Shown here: positions 30,811-40,744 of the stretch, piece by piece
Layout: the number at the start of each line of letters is the position of its first letter
Position numbering within the stretch: the stretch's first letter is position 1
Assembly (NCBI RefSeq): GCF_001010285.1
Contig: NZ_CP011104.1
Span: 620,001-684,000 of the forward strand
Reading direction: 5' to 3'
Origin: Photorhabdus thracensis
Lineage (GTDB): Bacteria > Pseudomonadota > Gammaproteobacteria > Enterobacterales > Enterobacteriaceae
DNA: 64,000 nt
Translations under genes and position numbers: made by a program
The notes under the pieces: model-generated
Told to the model about the DNA's origin: nothing
Databases searched by the model: none
The model's input: the letters and a program-made list of their open reading frames with translations, nothing else

Positions 30811-31101
30811 AATAACGCTGATCACGAAATACGTCACATTCTTGTTGTATAGCACAACAAATGTTTCATTTTCTCAGATATAAAACCAATTCAGATTTCA
30901 GCCAGAAACAATCAACGAAAAATGGTGATCAAACAGGAGAATGAATGTCATGGGAATAAATAGGCGATTACGCGTTGGCTTGTTCAGACGGGAATATCGT
31001 GGCTTAACATTGTATGAACACCGATCACAAACATAGAAGAAAGTTTTATCTGTTTTTTTATTTTTTATTCTATTTTCTATGATGAATTCATAAGGTTTAC
31101 A

Positions 31102-32442
31102 ATGTTAAACATCGATCAAACTTCTAGCTGGATGCCATTGACGCAGGCACAACAATATTACTGGCACGAGTTCAGCCTGCATTCCGAAAAAGTTGTTTCG
31201 ACTGTCGCTCACTATCTTGATATTCAGGGCAATGTCGATCAAGAGGCACTTTGCAAAGCAATAACGACAGTGGCCAGTGAAACAGATGTGCTCTCTGTCC
31301 GTTTTAAACGCCTTGAAGAAGAACCGCTTCCTTTACAACAACCGAATCAAGCCGCCATACCACAGTTAAAATTCATTGACTTACAGACGCAGCCCGATCC
31401 TTTCCACACAGCGTTGCAACTTATGCGGGCCGATGTGGAATCTCCGCTGAATTTATTAACTCAACTGCTATCCGCTCAGTGGCTATTTAAATTAAGCGAG
31501 TCTCATTATCTCTGGTACAACCGGGCTCATCATATTCTGCTTGATGGATTTGGTATGGCGCTCGTTGAACATCGTTGTGCGCATTTCTATTCGTACTATC
31601 TTGGTAAAGCTAGTGCCGATGCTTCTTTTCACTCACTCAGCGGCTACCTTACTGAAGAACACGAGTACTGTAACAGCGAGCAATATGAAAAGGATCGCTT
31701 ATACTGGCAAAATTATCTTTCATCCGCGCACCTTCCAACCGTGGATATCGCCCGTGCCGACTATAGCACCAAACACCATTACACCAGTTGTGCGCTCTCC
31801 GGGAATATTGTCACAGGCCTAATACGTTTATCGGCTGATACAGATATCGCCTGGCCTGATCTGTTAGTGGCGCTTTCAAGCATCTACTTGCTTCACTATT
31901 TCGCTGCACAGACACAAAATGGTGAATACTCAATGCCGTTATGGCTACCCTATATGAATCGCCGAACCCGTTTCAGAACCAATACACCGGCATTAATGAC
32001 TAATATTCTTCCCTTATTGATAAACACCAATCCGGATGAAACATTAGAAACCTTTTTGAAAAAGACAATCAACGCGCTTCATACTCAACGAACTCATGCC
32101 AGATATCGTATAGAACAGATCTTTTTAGATCATAAACTACCTCAAGATACCCGTTATTTATTTTCGCCACTCATCAATGTGTTACCTTTTGACTCTCCCA
32201 ATTTTGTCGATTGCCAGGTTAAACGCCATATACTCACCAGCGGGCTCTATGATTGCTTTAGCTTTAACATTATCTATCGCGGGAAAGTAGATGCCGGAGA
32301 ATTAATTGTTGATCTTGATGCTGATTCAGCAATGTTTGGCAAAGAGGAGATTGAAAACCATCAGAAAAACCTGACTGATTTTCTACAAAAAGTGCTTATA
32401 GGCAACTCTCTTTCCCTGCCTGTAAAAGCGCTTTATTCATAA
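31102..32442 (+). CDS. Stand-alone condensation enzyme (VibH-like)
   Basis: A 446-residue free condensation domain with nothing else attached. The catalytic motif is HHILLDG (His143, His144, Asp148, Gly149). Its opening MPLTQAQQYYWHEFSL matches the C1 motif of condensation domains, and PYMNRRTRF and the DCFSFNIIY stretch fit later core motifs. The length is that of VibH (440), which joins DHB carried by VibB to one amine of norspermidine. By analogy it should join EntB-bound DHB to a soluble di- or polyamine. It is the only plus-strand gene in the locus and faces the fepB operon across a Fur box. Photobactin synthesis in Photorhabdus uses a similar set. Confidence 0.88.
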   Translation: MLNIDQTSSWMPLTQAQQYYWHEFSLHSEKVVSTVAHYLDIQGNVDQEALCKAITTVASETDVLSVRFKRLEEEPLPLQQPNQAAIPQLKFIDLQTQPDPFHTALQLMRADVESPLNLLTQLLSAQWLFKLSESHYLWYNRAHHILLDGFGMALVEHRCAHFYSYYLGKASADASFHSLSGYLTEEHEYCNSEQYEKDRLYWQNYLSSAHLPTVDIARADYSTKHHYTSCALSGNIVTGLIRLSADTDIAWPDLLVALSSIYLLHYFAAQTQNGEYSMPLWLPYMNRRTRFRTNTPALMTNILPLLINTNPDETLETFLKKTINALHTQRTHARYRIEQIFLDHKLPQDTRYLFSPLINVLPFDSPNFVDCQVKRHILTSGLYDCFSFNIIYRGKVDAGELIVDLDADSAMFGKEEIENHQKNLTDFLQKVLIGNSLSLPVKALYS

Positions 32443-32465
32443 AATAAAAAAATAACTTAATATAT

Positions 32466-32492
32466 AAAAAGCCGGAGTCAGACTCCGGTTCA
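32466..32492 (+). terminator. Hairpin after the vibH-like gene
   Basis: CCGGAGTC (32472-32479) and GACTCCGG (32481-32488) form a perfect GC-rich stem preceded by AAAAA and followed by TT, 24 bp after the stop. The T tract is short. Confidence 0.65.
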
Positions 32493-32743
32493 GAGCACAT
32501 GAGTCAGGTATTTCATTGATATAGTTAAAATTAGTCAATGTTTTATCGTAATTATACTGTTATATTATTTAAATTCGATTTCTTAAATAGCATATTTAAT
32601 ACTTTACGACATTGATTATTAATCCAATTTTAATGACCGAATATTATATTTATCAATTAGTTATATGATTATCTTGCAATGTTTGTCGATTCATTTGATT
32701 TCGGAAAGAGTAAGCTAAAGTTTATTCCACTAAATATGGAGAA
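32493..32743. other. Gap between the siderophore locus and mltD
   Basis: About 250 bp of AT-rich sequence between convergent genes. No coding frame or repeat is supported. Confidence 0.4.
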
Positions 32744-32764
32744 ATGGCCCTAAGGGAGGGCCAT
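32744..32764 (-). terminator. Hairpin downstream of mltD
   Basis: ATGGCCCT and AGGGCCAT form a perfect 8-bp stem with a 5-nt loop, 44 bp past the mltD stop; the minus-strand exit reads TTCTCC. Confidence 0.55.
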
Positions 32765-32807
32765 CTATTATCTTCCTTCAAAAATAAAATATCTACTGGA
32801 AAAGATT

Positions 32808-34169
32808 TTAAACTTCATCAGGAAATTCATCGACATAGAGTGTTAATTCAATTCCTGGTTTGATATCTGTTGTTTTTATGCCATCGTTCCAGTTCATTAA
32901 ATCCTTAATATTGATACCGTGACGTTTGGCAATACTGGCAATTGAATCACCTTGACGGACACGGTAAATAATGGCGTTGTTATTATTTACCCTTAATATT
33001 TGTCCAATTTTCAATAACCTGGCTGTTTTTAGGTTATTCATGCGTTGTAATTCACCGGGGGAAGAATTAAACCGTTTTGCAATAGCGGATAATGTATCTC
33101 CTGAACGAACTTTGTATTGGCTTCGTTTATTCAGTCGTCGGTTGTTTTTCGCAACTTCCTGACGCATATTGCTCAGAACGGTTTCATTTGCCAGCGAGTT
33201 TTTAAACTGATCAACTTTTGCCTTTGGCAGCATGATGTAATGTGGACCGTTAGGCGATGTGACTCCCCGTTTATATCCAGGGTTATATGCCTTAATGGAT
33301 GTCAGGGACATGCCAGCCATTTCTGCGGCTTGAGACAGTGTGATTTGCTGACCAACATCAATCTGATCAAGTGCCCGTTGATCATTGGATTTTGGCAGCG
33401 TGATGCCATATTTATCACTGTGACGAATGACATCACTGAGCGCCAGAACTTTAGGGACATAAAGCGCAGTTTCTCTTGGCAGTGATAAGGACCAAAAATT
33501 GGTTGGCCTACCTTTTGCCGCATTTTCTTTCATTGCACGCATAACACGGCCTTCACCGCTGTTGTAAGCAGCAATAGTCAATAACCAGTCACCATTGAAC
33601 ATTTTATTAAGGCGTTGTAACAGATTCAGGGCGGCAGTTGTTGAAGCAGCAACGTCCCGGCGTGCGTCGTACCATTTATCTTGAGTAAGACCATAATTGC
33701 GACCCGTATCCGGGACAATCTGCCACAAACCTGCCGCTTTAGCGCGTGAGGTAGCATGCGGGTTAAAAGCACTCTCCACTATGGGTACCAGCACCAGTTC
33801 CATCGGCATATCGCGCTGCTTGATTTGCCTGGCTATCCAGTACATATACGGTTCAGCCCGTAAAGTTACATCGTGGAGATAGCTCTTGTTTTTCAGGTAA
33901 TAATTTCGTTGTTCACGAACCCTGTAATTATCAGGGATCTGCATCCTCAACTCGTCACGGATGTATCTCCACAGCTCCTGTTGAGTGCTGGGATCACCAT
34001 CCTTCCAGGCAGCAAACTGATTGGTGCCATCAGTTGCTGCTATCTTGCCTGTTTTTAGACTCGTTGAAGACGAATTCTGTGCCCGTTGCCCGGCTGTCGT
34101 CGACCAATCAGGTCCGGATTGACAGCCAACCAGCAAGACAGATGCGAACAGAATCGCTTTTGTCTTCAT
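32808..34169 (-). CDS. mltD: Membrane-bound lytic murein transglycosylase D
   Basis: Lipoprotein that cleaves the glycan backbone of peptidoglycan to 1,6-anhydromuropeptides. The 453 residues (E. coli 452) start with a lipoprotein signal, lipobox LLVGC (Cys16). The SLT domain carries the catalytic glutamate in VESAFNP (Glu132), then AAGLWQIVPDTGRNYG and AYNSGEGRV. Two LysM modules near 345-390 and 402-446 bind glycan. It is upstream-linked to gloB as in E. coli. Confidence 0.96.
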   Translation of the reverse strand: MKTKAILFASVLLVGCQSGPDWSTTAGQRAQNSSSTSLKTGKIAATDGTNQFAAWKDGDPSTQQELWRYIRDELRMQIPDNYRVREQRNYYLKNKSYLHDVTLRAEPYMYWIARQIKQRDMPMELVLVPIVESAFNPHATSRAKAAGLWQIVPDTGRNYGLTQDKWYDARRDVAASTTAALNLLQRLNKMFNGDWLLTIAAYNSGEGRVMRAMKENAAKGRPTNFWSLSLPRETALYVPKVLALSDVIRHSDKYGITLPKSNDQRALDQIDVGQQITLSQAAEMAGMSLTSIKAYNPGYKRGVTSPNGPHYIMLPKAKVDQFKNSLANETVLSNMRQEVAKNNRRLNKRSQYKVRSGDTLSAIAKRFNSSPGELQRMNNLKTARLLKIGQILRVNNNNAIIYRVRQGDSIASIAKRHGINIKDLMNWNDGIKTTDIKPGIELTLYVDEFPDEV

Positions 34170-34240
34170 AATTAATTTTTATAGTTGCTTAAAAGACGAG
34201 CAATAATACTTATCTTGGCTTGATATAGCAACTATCTAAA

Positions 34241-34993
34241 TCAGAATTGGTCTTTTTGTATTCTTAGCTGACGGAAAACGCTGGAAAGCGGTTGAGAGTG
34301 TGGTGTGATTCCAATATTTCTTTGTAAATCAATATCATCACATTTTAAGAAAATATTGATTTTTTTCTCAGTTTGTAACGTGGTTGGTACTGTTGGTTCA
34401 TTATTTTCCCTCATTCTAGTTACTTTTTGCTGGTATTCGCTAATAGTCTGATTGGGCAAAACAGCATGAGCAAATTTCATATTTGAAACGGTATATTCAT
34501 GGGCGCAACAGATAAGTGTGTCATCAGGCAATTCAGCTATTTTTCCTATAGATGCGTACATCTGTTCAGCGGTGCCTTCAAAGAGACGTCCGCAGCCACC
34601 AGAGAACAATGTATCTCCACAAAAAAGGTAAGGATCTTGATAAAAAGCAATGTGTCCCAGAGTATGACCTGGAACATCAATAATCTGGAAAGAAAAACAA
34701 CCAAAATTGATGCTATTACCTCCACGTACTATTATTGTGGCGCCTTTGTTCTGGGTTTCCTCTGGGCCGTATACTGGCAGATCAGGGAATTGATCAATAA
34801 TCCCAGGAACACCACCAACATGATCGTGATGATGATGGGTAAGTAAAATTGCATCGGGTATCCAGCCACGGGATTTCAAGGTATCAAGAACAGGTTGTGA
34901 TTCTGCTGGATCAATGATTACAGAGTGTCTATTTTCATCACAAAGTAACCAAATGTAATTATCCGAAAGGGCAGGAATACTGATAAGCTCCAT
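34241..34993 (-). CDS. gloB: Hydroxyacylglutathione hydrolase (glyoxalase II)
   Basis: Metallo-beta-lactamase-fold enzyme that hydrolyses S-lactoylglutathione, finishing methylglyoxal detoxification. The metal motif [10 protein letters not shown] is near residue 53, with further ligands in GHTLGH (near 110), [13 protein letters not shown] and CCAHEYT. Its 250 residues match E. coli GloB (251). GAGG seven bases before the ATG supports the start. Divergent from yafS. Confidence 0.95.
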   Translation of the reverse strand: MELISIPALSDNYIWLLCDENRHSVIIDPAESQPVLDTLKSRGWIPDAILLTHHHHDHVGGVPGIIDQFPDLPVYGPEETQNKGATIIVRGGNSINFGCFSFQIIDVPGHTLGHIAFYQDPYLFCGDTLFSGGCGRLFEGTAEQMYASIGKIAELPDDTLICCAHEYTVSNMKFAHAVLPNQTISEYQQKVTRMRENNEPTVPTTLQTEKKINIFLKCDDIDLQRNIGITPHSQPLSSVFRQLRIQKDQF

Positions 34994-35035
34994 TGTATGC
35001 CTCTTATTTAACAGCGGTTATAAGGAAAAGAAGCC

Positions 35036-35752
35036 ATGAAATCTGCACATACAACACAAAACATGAATCCCCCGGCTTCTTGGTCTGATTTACCTTGGGG
35101 GGAGTATTACCGTGCCGCTTTGGAACGTCAATTACAACCCTGGTGGCCGAAAATATTTGGTTTCCATCTGTTGAAAGTCGGTAATTTGAGTGCTGAAATT
35201 AACAGCAAGGAGTGTCCAATCTTCAATCAGATTAATGTGGGTAAGGAAGGAAAGAATATGCAGGTGATTTCCGATCCTTACCACCTGCCATTTGAAGGGA
35301 AATCCGTTGATGCTTGTTTGCTGAGTCATGTGCTGGCTTACAGTGCTGACCCTCATCGTCTTTTACGGGAAGTTGACCGGGTGATGATTGATGATGGCTG
35401 GCTTATCATCAGTGGTTTCAATTCATTGAGTCTGCTGGGCTTAGGGAAATTAGTACCAGGATTATGGCGGCATCAGCCCTATTGCAGCCGTATGTTTTCC
35501 CTGACGCGTCAACTTGATTGGTTGAGTCTGCTTAATTATGAAGTGATGTATCGTGGTAATTTTCAAGTATTACCCTGGCGAAATGAAGCCGGCTTTTTTA
35601 ACCGGCATTTGCCTGTATTTGGTTGTGTAAGCCTGATTATTGCCCGTAAGCGGACACTGCCGTTAACGCTAAACCAGATAAAAATGACACTATTAAGGCC
35701 TAAACTGGGTAATGCCGTTGGTGTAACAAAATGTTACCGAAAGCGCGATTAA
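35036..35752 (+). CDS. yafS: SAM-dependent methyltransferase-like protein YafS
   Basis: A 238-residue class I methyltransferase-fold protein of unknown substrate. It contains the Methyltransf_11-like stretch [30 protein letters not shown] (about 82-110) and [12 protein letters not shown]. coli yafS sits in the same place between gloB and rnhA. The stop overlaps the convergent rnhA end by 4 bp. Start follows AAGGA at 35021-35025. Confidence 0.88.
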   Translation: MKSAHTTQNMNPPASWSDLPWGEYYRAALERQLQPWWPKIFGFHLLKVGNLSAEINSKECPIFNQINVGKEGKNMQVISDPYHLPFEGKSVDACLLSHVLAYSADPHRLLREVDRVMIDDGWLIISGFNSLSLLGLGKLVPGLWRHQPYCSRMFSLTRQLDWLSLLNYEVMYRGNFQVLPWRNEAGFFNRHLPVFGCVSLIIARKRTLPLTLNQIKMTLLRPKLGNAVGVTKCYRKRD

Positions 35753-36219
35753 TCTGTATTTTCGACATACCCGGCATCGGTTTTGGTTGGTGAGTTTGCG
35801 GCGGCTCGAGCCAATTCATCACAACGTTCATTTTCATCATGCCCGGCATGGCCTTTAACCCACTGCCAGTCAATATCATGGCGGGTAATTGCTTGGTCGA
35901 GACGTTGCCATAAATCGACATTGCTGACAGGCGATTTATCCGCTTTACGCCAGCCGCGCTTTTTCCAATTATGGATCCATTGTGTAATGCCTTGGCGCAC
36001 ATACTGGCTATCGGTGGTTAATACAATTTTGCAAGGGCGGGTCAGGGTTTCCAGGCCAATAATTGCGGCCATCAGCTCCATTCTGTTGTTAGTTGTGCGA
36101 TAAAAACCTTCACTGAGGGTTCTTTCGTGTTGTTGATAACGTAATAAAACACCATATCCACCTGGCCCTGGGTTTCCAAGACAAGATCCATCGGTGAAAA
36201 TTTCTACCTGCTTGCTCAT
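35749..36219 (-). CDS. rnhA: Ribonuclease HI
   Basis: Cuts the RNA strand of RNA-DNA hybrids. The 156 residues match E. coli (155) nearly throughout. Catalytic carboxylates are Asp10 (IFTDGSC), Glu48-type in NRMELMAA, Asp70-type in LTTDSQYV and the late Asp in NERCDELAR. The frame is open to 36324, but the ATG at 36219 gives [11 protein letters not shown] and leaves room for the divergent dnaQ start at 36278. Confidence 0.96.
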   Translation of the reverse strand: MSKQVEIFTDGSCLGNPGPGGYGVLLRYQQHERTLSEGFYRTTNNRMELMAAIIGLETLTRPCKIVLTTDSQYVRQGITQWIHNWKKRGWRKADKSPVSNVDLWQRLDQAITRHDIDWQWVKGHAGHDENERCDELARAAANSPTKTDAGYVENTD

Positions 36220-36277
36220 ATCTGGTAGACTCTTCTTATTCAATCCCAAAACCTTAAGTCTGACATAAAAAAGCGTT

Positions 36278-37024
36278 ATGAGCACTGCGATTACACGACA
36301 AGTTGTCCTTGATACCGAAACCACCGGTATGAATAAGTTAGGTGTTCACTATGAAGGACACAAAATTATTGAAATTGGCGCCGTAGAGGTTATTAACCGC
36401 CGTCTGACTGGTCGCCATTTTCATATCTATATTAAACCGGACAGATTGGTCGATCCTGAGGCATTTGAAGTTCATGGAATCAGTGATGAATTTTTGCAGG
36501 ATAAGCCGCTATTTGCTGATATCGCAGATGAATTCATTGAATTCATTCGTGGCGCTGAGTTAATTATCCATAACGCTCCCTTCGATATCGGCTTTATGGA
36601 TTATGAATTTGGGAAACTGGGCCGTGATATCCCACCAACAGCTGATTTCTGCAAGATTACTGATAGCTTGCAATTAGCAAGAGCGTTGTTTCCGGGAAAA
36701 AGAAACAACCTTGATGCGTTGTGTGATCGTTATGATATAGACAATTCTAAGCGAACCTTACACGGGGCGTTGCTTGATGCCGAGATATTGTCTGATGTCT
36801 ATTTGATAATGACAGGCGGACAGACTTCTCTTGCATTCTCAATGGAAGGGGACATTTCTGGCAATGCGGGTGTTTCTGAAGTACAGCGTATTACCCGGCC
36901 TCAAACTGCATTAAAAGTTATTTATGCAGCGGATGAAGAACTTGTCGCTCATGAATCCAGATTGGATTTAGTTGAGAAGAAAGGCGGGAGCTGTTTATGG
37001 CGTACAAGTTCTGAACAGAGTTAA
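36278..37024 (+). CDS. dnaQ: DNA polymerase III epsilon subunit (proofreading)
   Basis: 3'-5' exonuclease of the replicase. The 248 residues (E. coli 243) carry Exo I LDTETTG with Asp12 and Glu14, Exo [15 protein letters not shown], and Exo [17 protein letters not shown]. The C-terminal tail that binds the alpha subunit is present and ends WRTSS.., similar to E. coli. Divergent from rnhA with a 58-bp gap, the classical arrangement with overlapping promoters. Confidence 0.97.
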   Translation: MSTAITRQVVLDTETTGMNKLGVHYEGHKIIEIGAVEVINRRLTGRHFHIYIKPDRLVDPEAFEVHGISDEFLQDKPLFADIADEFIEFIRGAELIIHNAPFDIGFMDYEFGKLGRDIPPTADFCKITDSLQLARALFPGKRNNLDALCDRYDIDNSKRTLHGALLDAEILSDVYLIMTGGQTSLAFSMEGDISGNAGVSEVQRITRPQTALKVIYAADEELVAHESRLDLVEKKGGSCLWRTSSEQS

Positions 37025-37095
37025 AATAAAATTGCAGATAAATCACCTTTAAGGGTGAAAAGTTGATCAAGCGCGCCACTTTGTAATAAAAAATA

Positions 37096-37124
37096 TTGAC
37101 GGGATGATCCTGGGTTCGTAATAT
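37096..37124 (+). promoter_or_regulatory. Promoter of the tRNA-Asp gene
   Basis: TTGACG (37096-37101) and TAATAT (37119-37124) are separated by exactly 17 bp. The tRNA begins 30 bp after the -10. This is a strong sigma-70 match. Confidence 0.85.
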
Positions 37125-37153
37125 CTACCTCGTTCTTAACCAGAACGCTGCGC

Positions 37154-37230
37154 GGTGCGGTAGTTCAGTCGGTTAGAATACCGGCCTGTCACGCCGGGGG
37201 TCGCGGGTTCGAGTCCCGTCCGCACCGCCA
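37154..37230 (+). tRNA. tRNA-Asp (GTC anticodon)
   Basis: The 77-nt sequence folds as a cloverleaf: acceptor GGTGCGG pairs with CCGCACC, then G and an encoded CCA. The anticodon loop is CCTGTCACG with GTC, and the T loop is GGTTCGAGTCC. It differs from E. coli aspV mainly by paired changes in the acceptor and anticodon stems. It follows dnaQ as aspV does in E. coli. I see no att-site duplication or integrase at its 3' end. Confidence 0.97.
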
Positions 37231-37240
37231 ATGATTTCGA

Positions 37241-37268
37241 AGCCCTGGGTAATCGCCCGGGGCTTTCT
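37241..37268 (+). terminator. Terminator after tRNA-Asp
   Basis: AGCCCTGGG and CCCGGGGCT form a 9-bp stem with one G-T pair and a 6-nt loop, followed by TTTCTC. Confidence 0.75.
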
Positions 37269-37336
37269 CGTTTATGTCATGCAGTAGTCTCTTTATTGGC
37301 AATGATGAAATTGCATTGAAATAAGACATAAAAAAG

Positions 37337-37603
37337 CTACCAGCTTTCTATACTTCTTGTTTCTTCAACCTTTATCAGGAACTTATTCTCTTTACCAGGT
37401 CTATAGCGTGATGGCCAAATAGCCGATGGATGTAAACCCAATTCGGTGGCGATTAACGCTTCTCCCTTTGGCCATGGACGATGTAATGCATTATTCAGTG
37501 TCGATGATGCCAAACCTGCTTTGCGGGAAACCGCTGAAAGGTTTGTCCCTTGTTTTCTTAAGGCTGCAATAATATCCGCTGGATGCCAATCTTGAATATT
37601 CAT
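37337..37603 (-). CDS. Ner/Nlp-family DNA-binding regulator
   Basis: An 88-residue winged-helix protein similar to E. coli Nlp (SfsB) and phage Mu Ner. The family signature DWHPADIIAALRKQGTNL is followed by SRKAGLASSTLNNALHRPWPKGE and WPSRY. AGGAG before the ATG supports the start. Nlp is linked to maltose-gene and sugar-metabolism control in E. coli; the target here is unknown. It is monocistronic and divergent from tktA. Confidence 0.88.
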   Translation of the reverse strand: MNIQDWHPADIIAALRKQGTNLSAVSRKAGLASSTLNNALHRPWPKGEALIATELGLHPSAIWPSRYRPGKENKFLIKVEETRSIESW

Positions 37604-38175
37604 CGTAATCTCCTGATTTTAATTATTAAAAAACATCGATATTATAGATAAATTATCAATGTTTTTACCACTTGGTGGTCATTGGGGACAGATTATCAAT
37701 GAGGGTTAATTAAAGAGGCTATCGAAACGATTACGTAATAATGATAACGGTTATTTTTCAACAAAGTAAGAATTATATATTGAAGGTGTTTCTGATGGAT
37801 GTAAAGGTCATAATTATTTATAAATTAAATAGCTAATGGATCATTGGTACGTAATATATGTTCAATATAAATAATTAATTTAGTGACTGGAAATTACCAC
37901 GAATTAAAGATATTTCTCCGTTTAATTGGGTATTTTATCTATTGATTTTCGAATAATAGTTATGTTTAATTAAATTACTTCGCTATATTGCGTAATGAGT
38001 TTGTTTCTTATTCTGATGACGATGAAATTCATGTAAATCAGCAATCTAAATCAAAGAATTGTCGTTTAAGTGAAATTAAGATAGTTTTCTTATATCTGGC
38101 TTTAAAGATTGCGGTTTGTACGCTGTGCTGAGAAAATTATCCCCCTAAACGTTTTTATCCCACTTGGAGTAGAAA
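37604..38175. other. Long intergenic region before tktA
   Basis: This 572-bp stretch has no supported frame and is strongly AT-rich. It must hold promoters for the Nlp-like gene and tktA. I see no operator or repeat that stands out. Confidence 0.5.
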
Positions 38176-40170
38176 ATGACCACTCGTAAAACCCTTGCTA
38201 ATGCTATTCGCTTCCTTAGCATGGATGCTGTGCAGAAAGCAAAATCAGGGCACCCTGGTGCGCCTATGGGAATGGCTGATATCGCTGAAGTTTTATGGCG
38301 TGATTATTTAAATCATAACCCCACTGATCCACATTGGGTTGATCGTGATCGTTTTGTATTGTCTAACGGCCATGGCTCTATGCTGATTTATAGCCTGTTG
38401 CATCTCACCGGCTATGACGTTTCTATTGATGATCTGAAAAACTTCCGTCAGTTACATTCCAAAACGCCAGGCCATCCTGAGTATGGTTATGCGCCAGGCG
38501 TAGAGACAACGACCGGTCCTTTGGGGCAGGGGATTGCCAATGCAGTAGGTTTTGCTATTGCTGAACGTACTCTGGCTATGCAATTTAACCGTCTTGGTCA
38601 TGATATTGTTGACCATAACACTTATGTGTTTATGGGAGACGGTTGCATGATGGAAGGCATTTCTCATGAAGTTTGCTCTCTGGCGGGAACGTTAAAACTG
38701 GGCAAACTGATTGCTTTCTATGATGACAATGGTATTTCTATTGATGGTCATGTTGAAGGCTGGTTTACCGATGATACCGCAGGTCGTTTTGAGGCCTATG
38801 GCTGGCATGTCGTTCGCGGCGTTGATGGTCATAATGCAGATGCAGTCAAAGCAGCGATTGAAGAAGCACGTAAAGTTTCTGATAAACCTTCACTGCTGAT
38901 GTGTAAAACAGTTATCGGTTTTGGCGCGCCAACCAAAGCGGGTACTCATGATTCTCACGGTGCCCCACTGGGTGACGCAGAAATTGCCGCAACGCGTGAA
39001 GTGCTGGGTTGGCATCATCCAGCATTTGAAATTCCAGCGGAAATCTATTCTGAGTGGGATGCAAAAGAGATGGGTAACGCGAAGCAAGCAACCTGGAATA
39101 AGAAATTCGCTGCTTATGAAAAAGCGCATCCTGAATTAGCCGCTGAATTCAAACGCCGTACCCATGGCGAATTACCGGCAAACTGGGAAACCGAATCAAA
39201 AGCATTTATCGAACAATTGCAACAAAATCCTGCCAATATTGCCAGCCGTAAAGCCTCTCAGAATGCTTTGGAGGCTTTCGGTAAAGTGCTGCCTGAATTT
39301 ATGGGGGGGTCTGCTGACTTGGCGCCAAGTAATCTGACGATGTGGTCAGGTTCTAAGCCATTGAACGAAGATCAGGCAGGTAACTACATCCATTATGGCG
39401 TTCGTGAATTTGGTATGTCCGCCATTATGAACGGTATTGCTCTGCATGGCGGTTTTGTACCTTATGGTGCAACTTTCCTGATGTTCGTTGAATATGCCCG
39501 TAACGCAGTGCGTATGGCGGCACTGATGAAAATTCGCAGCATCTTTGTTTATACCCATGACTCAATCGGTTTGGGTGAAGATGGCCCGACCCACCAGCCG
39601 GTAGAACAGATCGCCAGTTTGCGTGTGACGCCAAATCTAAGCACATGGCGTCCATGTGACCAGGTTGAATCTGCGGTTGCATGGAAATACGCTATTGAAC
39701 GTAAAACAGGCCCATCAGCACTTATTTTCTCTCGTCAGAATCTGGCACAGCAAGAACGTACTGCTGAACAGTTGGTTAATATTGAGAAAGGTGCTTACAT
39801 CCTGAAAGATTGTGAAGGTCAGCCAGAGTTGATTCTGATCGCAACAGGTTCAGAAGTGGAATTGGCAGTAGGGGCTTATAATCAATTGACTCAGGAAGGC
39901 CGTAAAGTACGTGTAGTTTCTATGCCGTCTACTGATGCTTTTGATAAGCAGGATGCTGCGTACCGTGAAGCGGTATTGCCAACTGCGGTTTCTGCGCGTG
40001 TTGCAGTTGAAGCGGGTATTGCTGATTACTGGTTTAAATATGTCGGTATGTATGGCGCTATCGTGGGTATGGCGACATTTGGTGAATCGGCTCCTGCTGA
40101 TCAGCTGTTTAAAGAGTTCGGTTTCACTGTAGAGAATGTTGTCGCTAAGGCTAAAGCTCTGCTGAAATAA
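38176..40170 (+). CDS. tktA: Transketolase
   Basis: Thiamine-diphosphate enzyme of the non-oxidative pentose phosphate pathway; it moves two-carbon ketol units between sugar phosphates. The 664 residues equal the E. coli enzymes. The ThDP/Mg motif is [12 protein letters not shown]...NDDNG-type (MGDGCMMEG and [10 protein letters not shown]). Other blocks are [17 protein letters not shown] and [20 protein letters not shown] lies ahead of the ATG. Codon use fits high expression. A strong terminator follows. TktA rather than TktB is chosen because of the nearby epd-pgk-fbaA. Confidence 0.96.
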   Translation: MTTRKTLANAIRFLSMDAVQKAKSGHPGAPMGMADIAEVLWRDYLNHNPTDPHWVDRDRFVLSNGHGSMLIYSLLHLTGYDVSIDDLKNFRQLHSKTPGHPEYGYAPGVETTTGPLGQGIANAVGFAIAERTLAMQFNRLGHDIVDHNTYVFMGDGCMMEGISHEVCSLAGTLKLGKLIAFYDDNGISIDGHVEGWFTDDTAGRFEAYGWHVVRGVDGHNADAVKAAIEEARKVSDKPSLLMCKTVIGFGAPTKAGTHDSHGAPLGDAEIAATREVLGWHHPAFEIPAEIYSEWDAKEMGNAKQATWNKKFAAYEKAHPELAAEFKRRTHGELPANWETESKAFIEQLQQNPANIASRKASQNALEAFGKVLPEFMGGSADLAPSNLTMWSGSKPLNEDQAGNYIHYGVREFGMSAIMNGIALHGGFVPYGATFLMFVEYARNAVRMAALMKIRSIFVYTHDSIGLGEDGPTHQPVEQIASLRVTPNLSTWRPCDQVESAVAWKYAIERKTGPSALIFSRQNLAQQERTAEQLVNIEKGAYILKDCEGQPELILIATGSEVELAVGAYNQLTQEGRKVRVVSMPSTDAFDKQDAAYREAVLPTAVSARVAVEAGIADYWFKYVGMYGAIVGMATFGESAPADQLFKEFGFTVENVVAKAKALLK

Positions 40171-40187
40171 TGAGTTAGTTTATGAGT

Positions 40188-40231
40188 GAGCGCATCCGGG
40201 GTAAACGTTGATCGGGTGCGCTCTTTTATTT
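40188..40231 (+). terminator. Terminator after tktA
   Basis: GAGCGCATCCG and CGGGTGCGCTC pair over 11 positions with minor G-T pairing, followed by TTTTATTT. It also overlaps the end of the convergent ABM gene. Confidence 0.85.
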
Positions 40232-40601
40232 ATGCCTCGCAGATTCCGGGAACTGCTAGTTTTTGAAATATGTGCGGCGACCCGGTTATCCCATCGGGAT
40301 ACTTAGCGAGCTTCGCCTGAAATTCTGGATTAGTGAATGCAGCGCGAAAACACTCTAAATTTTCCCAAACGGCATAGTTCATGAACGTACCACTGCCAGC
40401 GATCCCGCGATGTAATTGTGCGGAAATCAGGCCGGTTTGCGCCAGCATATACTCCGCATCTTCCTTCCAGGCCGCCTCCAGGATGTCTGCCTGTGCGGGA
40501 TCAACATGAAATATGTTCATCAGTACTATGGAACCATCGGTGTTCGAAAATAATTGTTCCCGCATGGTCACGTGGGTGTCCATTTCTTCTAGCTTGAGCA
40601 T
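40230..40601 (-). CDS. Antibiotic biosynthesis monooxygenase (ABM) domain protein
   Basis: A 123-residue ferredoxin-like alpha/beta-barrel protein of the ABM family, which includes cofactor-free monooxygenases and quinol oxygenases. The core runs about 22-115: IVLMNIFHVDPAQADILEAAWKED, then FMNYAVWENLECFRAAF and the end PHIFQKLAVPG. AGGAG before the ATG supports the start. It lies 143 bp downstream of a MarR-type regulator on the same strand and shares that gene's higher GC content. Substrate unknown; removal of a quinone or phenolic toxin would fit the regulator. Confidence 0.8.
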   Translation of the reverse strand: MLKLEEMDTHVTMREQLFSNTDGSIVLMNIFHVDPAQADILEAAWKEDAEYMLAQTGLISAQLHRGIAGSGTFMNYAVWENLECFRAAFTNPEFQAKLAKYPDGITGSPHIFQKLAVPGICEA

Positions 40602-40657
40602 CTTTGTCTCCTGAAAGTTACTTGTTTGTATTTATGTTTGTTTTACTATTCTGCCGG

Positions 40658-40684
40658 GTGAGCCGCGCGATTCATGCGGTTCAC
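40658..40684 (-). other. GC-rich hairpin between marR-like and ABM genes
   Basis: GTGAGCCGC and GCGGTTCAC form a 9-bp stem with one G-T type mismatch and a 9-nt loop. It has no T run, so it may tune rather than stop read-through. Confidence 0.4.
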
Positions 40685-40744
40685 GACGGCGACATGCCAA
40701 CGTAGATATGATGGTTGCGCAGCGTCCGTTGGTGCGTCGTACTT

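Noticed and set aside
37154-37230. tRNA-Asp as an integration site for an island
   Set aside because: No integrase and no repeat of the tRNA 3' end were seen downstream; dnaQ-tRNA-Asp is an ordinary enteric arrangement.
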